From Saccharopolyspora shandongensis (GTDB lineage: Bacteria > Actinomycetota > Actinomycetes > Mycobacteriales > Pseudonocardiaceae), in NCBI RefSeq assembly GCF_900106995.1, contig NZ_FNOK01000019.1, positions 1 through 64,000 of the forward strand: a DNA stretch of 64,000 bases. The letters are read 5' to 3'. The number at the start of each line of letters is the position of its first letter. Within the stretch, counting starts at the first letter, position 1. Positions 57,773-64,000 of the stretch are shown here, in pieces. The position numbers were made by a program, and so were the translations under genes. The notes below the pieces were generated by a model, which was given only the letters and a program-made list of their open reading frames with translations, was not told the origin of the DNA and did no database searches.

Positions 57773-59190
57773 TGGCGAACACGCACCCGGCCGAACGCAC
57801 GGTCGCCGACCTCACCGCCACCGAACTGCTCGCCGCCTACGCCGCGGGCGAGCTGTCCCCGGTGGAGGCCACCGAGGCCGCGCTGCGCCGCATCGCCGAC
57901 GCCGACCCGGCGGTCAACGCCTACTGCCTGGTCGACGCCGACCGCGCGATGGACCAGGCCAGAGCGTCCGAAAAGCGCTGGCACCGCGGCGAACCCGCCG
58001 GGCGGCTCGACGGCGTGCCGACCTCGATCAAGGACATCTTCCTCACCGAGCACTGGCCGACGCTGCGCGGGTCCCGAACCATCGATCCGCACCAGCAGTG
58101 GACCGCCGACGCACCCGCCGTCGCCCGCCTCCGCGAGCACAACGCCGTGTTCGTCGGCAAGACCACCACACCGGAACTGGCCTGGAAGGGCGTCACCGAC
58201 AGCCCGCTGCAAGGCGTCACCCGCAACCCGTGGGACCCCACCCGCACCGCCGGCGGATCCAGCGGCGGCGCCGCCGCGGCCGTCGCGCTGGGCATGGCGC
58301 CCCTGGCCATCGGCACCGACGGCGGCGGATCCGTGCGCATCCCCGCCGCGTTCTGCGGCATCGTCGCCCTCAAGGCCACCTACGGCCGGATCCCGCACTA
58401 CCCCGCCAGCCCCTACGGAACCCTCGCCCACGCCGGACCGATGACCGGCACGGTCACCGAGACCGCGCTGATGCTCGACGTGCTGTCCGAACCGGACAGC
58501 CGCGACTGGTCCGCGCTCGAACCACCGACCACGTCCTTCCTGGACGGGCTCGACGTCGGCGTCCGCGGCCTGCGCATCGCGATCAGCCTCGACCTCGGCT
58601 TCGACACGCCCGTCGACCCCGACGTGGCCCGCGCGATCACCGCCGCCGCCCGCGTCTTCGAAGAGCTCGGCGCCGTCGTCGAGCAGGTCGACCCCGGCAT
58701 CACCGACCCCGTCGAGGACTTCCACGTGCTGTGGTTCGCCGGTGCCGCCAAGTCCGTCGAACACCTCACTGCCGAACAGCGCGAACTGCTCGACCCCGGG
58801 CTGCACGAGATCTGCCGCCAAGGCCTCACCTACTCCGCGCAGGACTACCTCGAAGCCACCAACACCCGGATGCTGCTGGGCCAGCGCATGGGTGCCTTCC
58901 ACCAGACCTACGACCTGCTGCTGACCCCTACCGTGCCGATCCCGGCGTTCGAAGCGGGCCTGGAAGTGCCGCCCGGCTCCCCCCAGCCGCGCTGGACCAG
59001 CTGGACGCCGTTCACCTACCCGTTCAACATGACCCAGCAACCGGCGATCAGCGTCCCCTGCGGGAACACCACCGACGGGCTGCCGATCGGCCTGCAGATC
59101 GTCGGCCCCCGCCACGCCGACGCCAAGGTCCTCCGCGCCGCCCGCGCCTACGAGCAGACCCAGCCCCGGCTCCGCCCGCACACCCCCTGA
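57772..59190 (+). CDS. Amidase (amidase signature family)
   Basis: A 472-residue amidase. The Ser-cisSer-Lys triad is visible: Lys in GVPTSIKDIFLTEHWP, the cis-Ser in TAGGSSGGAAAAVALG and the nucleophile Ser in IGTDGGGSVRIPAAFCG. C-terminal QPAISVPCGNTTDGLPIGLQ is typical. It hydrolyses an amide, releasing a carboxylate and ammonia, which could supply the acid handled by the neighbouring racemase-family, dehydrogenase and transaminase genes. It is coupled to the hydroxyacid dehydrogenase gene and stops 8 bp from the convergent exporter gene. Confidence 0.92.
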   Translation: MANTHPAERTVADLTATELLAAYAAGELSPVEATEAALRRIADADPAVNAYCLVDADRAMDQARASEKRWHRGEPAGRLDGVPTSIKDIFLTEHWPTLRGSRTIDPHQQWTADAPAVARLREHNAVFVGKTTTPELAWKGVTDSPLQGVTRNPWDPTRTAGGSSGGAAAAVALGMAPLAIGTDGGGSVRIPAAFCGIVALKATYGRIPHYPASPYGTLAHAGPMTGTVTETALMLDVLSEPDSRDWSALEPPTTSFLDGLDVGVRGLRIAISLDLGFDTPVDPDVARAITAAARVFEELGAVVEQVDPGITDPVEDFHVLWFAGAAKSVEHLTAEQRELLDPGLHEICRQGLTYSAQDYLEATNTRMLLGQRMGAFHQTYDLLLTPTVPIPAFEAGLEVPPGSPQPRWTSWTPFTYPFNMTQQPAISVPCGNTTDGLPIGLQIVGPRHADAKVLRAARAYEQTQPRLRPHTP

Positions 59191-59198
59191 CACCGCGA

Positions 59199-60203
59199 TC
59201 ACGCCAGCGTCAACATGGTGGCGAAGCCCAGCGCCGTCACCAGCAGAGTGGAACAAGCCGCCAGCGCGAAGGCCTTCGGCCCGTTGCGCAGCAACGCCTT
59301 GATCCGCACCCCGAAACCCAGCGCGAACAACGCACCCGCCAGCAGCACGGTGGTCAGCTGCTTCGCACCATCGAGCACCTCGACCGGCAGCACATCCACG
59401 CTGCGCACCGCCACCGCGACCAGGAAACCGAGCACGAACAACGGCATCACCGGCGGACGCTCGCCGCCGGCCGCACCGCGGCGCCGGCGCTCCACCAGGC
59501 TGACCGCGGTCACCATCGGCGCCAGCAGCACCACCCTGCTCAGCTTGACGACCACCGCGACCGCCACCGCCGCACCGCCGGCCGGTGACGCGGCCGCCAC
59601 CACCTGCGCCACCTCGTGCACGCTCCCACCGGCGATCCGGCCGATCTCATCAGCGGACAACCCCATCCCGACCGCCACCGCCGGCAACGCCAGCATCGTG
59701 ATCGTCCCGAACACCGTGACCATCGCCACGCTCGTGGCCACGTCCTCGTCCTCGCGCTCGACGACGCTCTCCATCGCCGCCACCGCCGACGCACCGCAGA
59801 TCGAGAACCCCGTCGCCACCAGCACCGACAACCCGCGCGGCACCCCCATCAACCGGCCGAGCAGCAACGTCCCCAGGAACGTCAGCCCCACGATCAGCAA
59901 CACCGCCACCACAGTGCCCGCGCCCAGCCCCAGCACCTGCGAAACCGACAGCTGCAAACCCAGCAGCACGACCCCGACGCGCAGCAGCTTCTTCGTCGCC
60001 CACGCGATGCCCGGCCGGGTCGCCACCGGAAAACCCGGCACGTTCCCGGCCACGATGCCCAGCACCACCGCAGCGGTCAACGCGCTCACCGCCGGGACCA
60101 GGCCCGAAACCACCAACGACACCACGACCGCCGCGCCGGTCACCAACAGCCCCGGCCACAACGCACCGACACCGGACTGTTGCGAGCTGAATGTCTTCGT
60201 CAC
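59199..60203 (-). CDS. YeiH/UPF0324-like putative sulfate (sulfite) exporter
   Basis: A 334-residue membrane protein with about ten segments. Family blocks: AWATKKLLRVGVVLLGLQLS, LVATGFSICGASAVAAMESV (the GxSICGASA motif) and a SVHEVAQVVAAA segment. GTG 60203 is used. UPF0324 proteins are annotated as sulfate exporters on limited evidence. The gene is divergent from a LysR gene, mirroring the yeiE-yeiH pair of enterobacteria, so that regulator likely controls it. Confidence 0.85.
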   Translation of the reverse strand: MTKTFSSQQSGVGALWPGLLVTGAAVVVSLVVSGLVPAVSALTAAVVLGIVAGNVPGFPVATRPGIAWATKKLLRVGVVLLGLQLSVSQVLGLGAGTVVAVLLIVGLTFLGTLLLGRLMGVPRGLSVLVATGFSICGASAVAAMESVVEREDEDVATSVAMVTVFGTITMLALPAVAVGMGLSADEIGRIAGGSVHEVAQVVAAASPAGGAAVAVAVVVKLSRVVLLAPMVTAVSLVERRRRGAAGGERPPVMPLFVLGFLVAVAVRSVDVLPVEVLDGAKQLTTVLLAGALFALGFGVRIKALLRNGPKAFALAACSTLLVTALGFATMLTLA

Positions 60204-60339
60204 CAGTACAGGCTCGCCACCAGGACACCCGCGCAGTAGCCATGATCTGCACAGGACGTCATAGCCCAAGTGCATGGCCCACCAGCACGGCAACCGGCTG
60301 CCGACCGACACCGCCCGGCCACCGACCTATCCTTGGGGC

Positions 60340-61254
60340 ATGGCCCCGCCCGATCCCGAATCGCTCCGGCTGCTGGTCCTCGTCGGCGAACTCGGCAGCA
60401 TCGGCGCCGCCGCGGCCGAGCTGCGCATCAGCCAGCCCTCCGCCAGCAAACGGCTCAGCAGGCTGGAACGCCAACTCGCCCTCCCGCTGGTGGAACGCAC
60501 CCGCCAGGGCTGCACGCTCACCCCCGCCGGAACCATGGTCTGCGACTGGGCCGGGCAAGTCCTCGCCCACGTCGACGGCCTGATGAACGGCGTACGCGCC
60601 CTGCGCGCCCAACACGAAGCCAAACTCCGCGTCGCCGCCAGCATGACCATCGCCGAATACCTCGCACCCCGGTGGATCAGCCGGCTCCGCGCCACCCTCC
60701 CCGACGTGCACCTCGAACTCGACGTCGCCAACTCCCTGGCCGTCGCCGAAACCGTCCGCCACGGCCACGCCGACCTCGGCTTCATCGAAACCCCGGTGCC
60801 ACCCGAAGGCGTCTCGGTCCGGTTCGTCACCCGCGACCGCATGGTCGTCGTCGCACCGCCCGAACACCCCTGGGCCCGGCTGCGCCGCCCCCTGCCCGCC
60901 ACCGAGCTCGCCGCCACCCCGCTGATCGTGCGCGAACACGGCTCCGGAACCCGCGAAACCCTCTACCGCGCCCTCGTCGAGGTCGGCGCCGAGCCCGTCA
61001 CCCCGCTGCTCGAACTGCGCTCCACCACAGCCGTGCGCAACTCCGTCGTCGCCGGCGCCGGCCCCGCGGTCCTCAGCGTCCTCGCCGTCGCCACCGACCT
61101 CGCCGAACAGCGCCTCGTCGACGTGCCCGTCACCGGCCTCGACCTGCACCGGCCGCTGCACGCGGTCTGGCGCGCCGGCCTCCAGCTCACCGGCCCGGCC
61201 GCCGCCCTGCTGGCCATCGCCATGCGCACCTCGGACACCGGCGCCGCCGGATGA
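60340..61254 (+). CDS. LysR-family transcriptional regulator (YeiE-like position)
   Basis: A 304-residue LysR protein: ESLRLLVLVGELGSIGAAAA, then ELRISQPSASKRLSRLERQL, then VERTRQGCTLTPAG, and the substrate-binding domain ADLGFIETPVPPEGV and LIVREHGSGTRETLYRAL. ATG 60340 gives the usual length. It is divergent from the YeiH-like exporter gene across 136 bp, where ATGA..TCAT half-sites are visible. Effector unknown; sulfur oxyanions are the guess from the partner. Confidence 0.88.
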   Translation: MAPPDPESLRLLVLVGELGSIGAAAAELRISQPSASKRLSRLERQLALPLVERTRQGCTLTPAGTMVCDWAGQVLAHVDGLMNGVRALRAQHEAKLRVAASMTIAEYLAPRWISRLRATLPDVHLELDVANSLAVAETVRHGHADLGFIETPVPPEGVSVRFVTRDRMVVVAPPEHPWARLRRPLPATELAATPLIVREHGSGTRETLYRALVEVGAEPVTPLLELRSTTAVRNSVVAGAGPAVLSVLAVATDLAEQRLVDVPVTGLDLHRPLHAVWRAGLQLTGPAAALLAIAMRTSDTGAAG

Positions 61255-61302
61255 GCGCACGCCGGCTCTGCAGCGGCGTACCAACCGAGCCCGAAACGGG
61301 GT

Positions 61303-62742
61303 CTACTCCTCGTCCCAGGCCGACATCACGTGCTTGATCCGGCTGTACTCCTCCAGCCCATAACGACCGAAGTCCCGCGCCGACGCCGAATGCTTGAACC
61401 CGCTGTGCGGCATCTCCGCCACGAGCGGGTGGTGCGTGTTGATCCATACCGTCCCGGCCTGCATCCGCCGCGACACCCGCATCGCCCGCGCGTGATCGCG
61501 CGTCCAGATGCTCGACACCAACCCGTAGCGCACCCCGTTGGCCAGCTCCACGGCCTCCTGCTCGCTGTCGAAGCGCTGCACCGTCAGCACCGGCCCCAGC
61601 ACCTCGTTCTGCACCAGCTCGTCGTCCTGCTCCACCCCGACGACCACCGTCGCCTCGTGGAAGAACCCCCGCTCCCCCTTGCGCCGCCCACCCGCGACGA
61701 TCCGCGCGTGCTCCGGCAGCCGCTCCAGATGCGCCTGCACCAACTCCAACTGCCCCAGGCTGTTCAACGGCCCGAACGCCGCATCCGGATCCTGCGGCGG
61801 TCCCGGCCGCATCGCCTCGGCCCACTCCGCCAACGCCGCCACCAGCTCGTCGAACACCTCCGGACCCGCCAGCACCCGGCTCGCCGCCGTGCAGCTCTGG
61901 CCTGCGTTCCCGAAGGCCGCCGCGGCGATCCGCCGCGCCGCCCGCGGCACGTCCGCGTCGTCGAACACCACCGCCGGCGCCTTCCCGCCCAGCTGCAGGT
62001 GCGCCCGCTTGAGATCGGCGGCCACCGAACCCGCGACCTCCATCCCGGACCGCACCGTGCCGGTGATCGAGAACATCCCGGGCACCTCGTGCGCCACCAT
62101 CGCCCGACCGCTGTCGCGATCCCCGCAGATCAGGTTCAACACCCCGGCCGGCAGGAAGCCACCCGCGATCTCCACCAGCAACGCCGTGCTCACCGGCGTC
62201 GTCTCGGCCGGCTTGAGCACCACGGTGTTCCCCGCCGCCAACGCCGGCGCGAACTTCGCCGCGGCCAGCAACAACGGATGCGTCCACGACGTGACCTGCG
62301 CGCACACGCCGATCGGCTCCCGCCGCGAGAACGACGTGTGCCCCGGCTGGTACTCGCCGCCCGAGCCGTCCTCCTGCACCCGCGCCGCCCCCGCGTAGAA
62401 GCGGATCAGGTCCACCGCCAACGGCAGCTCGTCATCGCGCACCACCGTCCAGGGCTTGCCGGTGTTGCGGCACTCCGCCACCACCAGCTCGTCGGCCCGA
62501 TCCTCGATCGCGTCGGCGACGTCCAGCAACACCTGCTGCCGCTGCCGAGGGGTCGTCTGCGACCAGGGCTCGAACGCCGACGCGGCGACGGCCATCACCG
62601 CGTCCACATCCATCCACCGCGTCAGCGGAGCGGTGCCGTACTCGTCGCCGGTGCTCGGATCCACCAACGGCAGCGTCTCTCCGGCCAGGGTGCCGGCGGG
62701 CTCGCCGCCGACGAAGTTGTGCAGTTCCAGCGCCGCGGTCAA
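61303..62742 (-). CDS. Aldehyde dehydrogenase superfamily protein with altered active site
   Basis: A 479-residue protein; TTG 62742 is chosen because GGAGG lies six bases upstream, and the N-terminus then matches family length (ALELHNFVGGE). The nucleophile Cys284 is present (AGQSCTAASRVL). The general-base Glu of HLELGGK is Gln250 here (HLQLGGKAPAVVF), and the oxyanion-hole Asn of PWNYP is Thr154 (VTSWTHPLLLAA). The spacings (34 and 96 residues) confirm the alignment. The closest recognisable subgroup is gamma-aminobutyraldehyde/betaine-aldehyde dehydrogenase-like. Thioester hydrolysis should be impaired, so it may be slow, dead or act on other substrates. Confidence 0.88.
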   Translation of the reverse strand: MTAALELHNFVGGEPAGTLAGETLPLVDPSTGDEYGTAPLTRWMDVDAVMAVAASAFEPWSQTTPRQRQQVLLDVADAIEDRADELVVAECRNTGKPWTVVRDDELPLAVDLIRFYAGAARVQEDGSGGEYQPGHTSFSRREPIGVCAQVTSWTHPLLLAAAKFAPALAAGNTVVLKPAETTPVSTALLVEIAGGFLPAGVLNLICGDRDSGRAMVAHEVPGMFSITGTVRSGMEVAGSVAADLKRAHLQLGGKAPAVVFDDADVPRAARRIAAAAFGNAGQSCTAASRVLAGPEVFDELVAALAEWAEAMRPGPPQDPDAAFGPLNSLGQLELVQAHLERLPEHARIVAGGRRKGERGFFHEATVVVGVEQDDELVQNEVLGPVLTVQRFDSEQEAVELANGVRYGLVSSIWTRDHARAMRVSRRMQAGTVWINTHHPLVAEMPHSGFKHSASARDFGRYGLEEYSRIKHVMSAWDEE

Positions 62743-62845
62743 CAAAGGCCTCCATCGCTGAGCCCGACCGTCGGTGGCCGGCCGGTGCCACGTCTGCCCA
62801 CCGACCCTAGCCGCCACGCCGGGCGCGTGTAGACGGCTCGCCGAG

Positions 62846-64000
62846 TCAGCCCGCCTTCACCGGCCGCCGCAACCACTGCGCCAGGGTGCCCACCGCCATC
62901 AGCATCAGCACCGGGGCGAACGCCCAGCGGTACGCCTGCGCCGCGGGCAGCTGCGATACCGCCTGCAGCACCGCGCCCACCAGCAGCTGCACCAGCACGG
63001 CCGCGGAGAACCCGCCCATGTTGACCACGCCCGAGGCGGTCCCAGAGCGGTGCGCCGCGTTGGCCATTCGCGCCCCGTCGAAGGCCAGCATGGCCCCGCC
63101 GCCACCGACACCGACGAGCACCAGCGCCACCACCAGCACCGGCATCGGCAACGTCCCTGGCCAGCCGACCAGCACCGCCCACACCAGCACCACGACGGAG
63201 GACAGGCCCAGGGTGAACCGGTCGCGCCGCTGCGGGCGGCCGGAGATGTACTGGCCCGCGAACCACGAGCCCGCGATGAAGCCGAACACGCTGAGCATCA
63301 GCAGCGAACCGACCTCGGCCTGGCCGTGCCCCTGCGACTTCGTCAGCCACGGCCCGCCCCACAGCGTCGTCACCGCCAGGAACTGCGACATCAGCACGAA
63401 GTGCACCCAGAAGGAATGCTTGGTGCCGCGCTGCGCGACGACGTGGCGCAACGTGTGCCAGACCCGCTCCGGCGACGCCGGCGCTTCGTGCTCCGGCCGG
63501 GCGTTCGCCGGTTGGTCCCGGATCGCCAGCCCCGCGACCACCGCGAGCACGACCGTCAGCCCGGCCGCGCCGAGGAACGTCGGCACCCAGCCCAGGCTGT
63601 GCAGCGTCAGGCCCAGCGGCAGCGTCGAGACGACCTGCCCCAGACCGCCCGCCAGCCCGGTCAGGGCCGCGACCTTGCCGAACCGGTGCGGTGGGAACCA
63701 GTGCGCCGCCAGCCGCAGCACGTTGGTGAACATGAACGCGTCGCCGAAGCCGATGAGCATCCGGCCGGCGATCCCGCCGATGATCGACCCGGTGAGCGCG
63801 AACACCGCCGAGCCGACGGCCATCGCGACCATGCCGCCGGTGATCACCTTCCGCGGCCCGAGCCGGTCCGCCAGCAGCCCCGACGGCACCTGCAGGACCA
63901 GGTAGACACCGAGCTGCAGCGCGGAGAACAGCGCCAGGACCGCGGGCCCGGTTTCGAAGCGCTGCAGCGCTTCCGGCGCCGCCACGCCGAGGCTGGCGCG
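62846..64000 (-). CDS. MFS transporter, N-terminus outside window
   Basis: At least 384 residues of an MFS protein (stop at 62846); the frame is still open at the window end, so the first helix and start are missing. Motif A is GLLADRLGPRKVITGGMVAM, followed by RMLIGFGDAFMFTNVLRLAA. The second half begins at WVHFVLMSQFLAVTTLWGGP. The pattern fits the anion/organic-acid or NNP-like branch; the substrate is unknown. It follows the aldehyde dehydrogenase gene on the same strand by about 100 bp with respect to position but is transcribed before it, so the two may form one operon. Confidence 0.85.
   Translation of the reverse strand, partial: RASLGVAAPEALQRFETGPAVLALFSALQLGVYLVLQVPSGLLADRLGPRKVITGGMVAMAVGSAVFALTGSIIGGIAGRMLIGFGDAFMFTNVLRLAAHWFPPHRFGKVAALTGLAGGLGQVVSTLPLGLTLHSLGWVPTFLGAAGLTVVLAVVAGLAIRDQPANARPEHEAPASPERVWHTLRHVVAQRGTKHSFWVHFVLMSQFLAVTTLWGGPWLTKSQGHGQAEVGSLLMLSVFGFIAGSWFAGQYISGRPQRRDRFTLGLSSVVVLVWAVLVGWPGTLPMPVLVVALVLVGVGGGGAMLAFDGARMANAAHRSGTASGVVNMGGFSAAVLVQLLVGAVLQAVSQLPAAQAYRWAFAPVLMLMAVGTLAQWLRRPVKAG

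Overview
The window is about 70% GC with G/C-rich third codon positions, frequent GTG starts and ATGA/GTGA gene overlaps. It carries a mycothiol-dependent-enzyme-family gene, an ECF41 sigma factor, a DUF6221-like protein, an XRE regulator with a MmyB-type ligand domain and many one-component regulators. This points to the chromosome of a filamentous actinobacterium. A Pseudonocardiales genus such as Saccharopolyspora is my guess; the sequence alone does not prove it. I recognised no rRNA, tRNA or CRISPR array.

Layout. (1) 1-13.3 kb is a decayed accessory zone: an IS110 transposase end, two broken serine recombinases, a Tn3 transposase tail, an ABC ATPase fused out of frame to a sugar-isomerase barrel, a D12-class adenine methyltransferase stub, a P450 stub and a broken amidase. 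Two substantial intact reading frames lie inside it: a TetR plus Rph-like phosphotransferase pair (3.7-7.0 kb) and the 1192-codon tail of a giant toxin-like protein (7.7-11.3 kb). (2) 13.3-22.3 kb holds an XRE-regulated quinone oxidoreductase, a GH38 alpha-mannosidase, a Cys-rich small protein, a PrmC-related methyltransferase and a MarR/MFS efflux operon with a clear operator. (3) 22.4-29.1 kb is a carboxylate uptake and CoA-activation island: FCD-type GntR and gamma-carbonic-anhydrase-like protein in one direction; class III CoA transferase, TctC-TctB-TctA transporter and a crotonase-fold protein in the other. (4) 29-50.6 kb is mixed: an APH(6)-like kinase, an O-methyltransferase, a broken FAD oxidoreductase coupled to an intact ECF41 sigma factor, a STAS protein, an HSP100 unfoldase, a cytosolic-looking substrate-binding protein, a TetR/FAD-monooxygenase unit with a large operator, a GH25 lysozyme and an LCP cell-wall ligase. 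(5) 50.7-59.2 kb is a second catabolic island: a class III aminotransferase, a GabD-like dehydrogenase, a FadR/FCD GntR regulator, two Asp/Glu-racemase-fold enzymes, a DUF3830 protein, a 2-hydroxyacid dehydrogenase and an amidase. Three copies of the palindrome ATTGTTGACAAT mark its three promoter regions. (6) 59.2-64 kb has a YeiH-like exporter with a divergent LysR, an aldehyde dehydrogenase with altered active-site residues, and an MFS gene cut by the window end.

How genes work together. In island 3 a carboxylate is probably imported by TctABC, loaded on CoA by the transferase and processed by the crotonase-fold protein, under GntR control. In island 5 an omega-amino acid is probably transaminated and oxidised to a dicarboxylate, with the racemase/amidase/dehydrogenase genes feeding the same regulon. 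The strongest leads are the shared operator of island 5, the cai-like but hydratase-dead set of island 3, the giant toxin tail with an unrecognised C-terminal domain, and an aldehyde dehydrogenase lacking its catalytic Glu.
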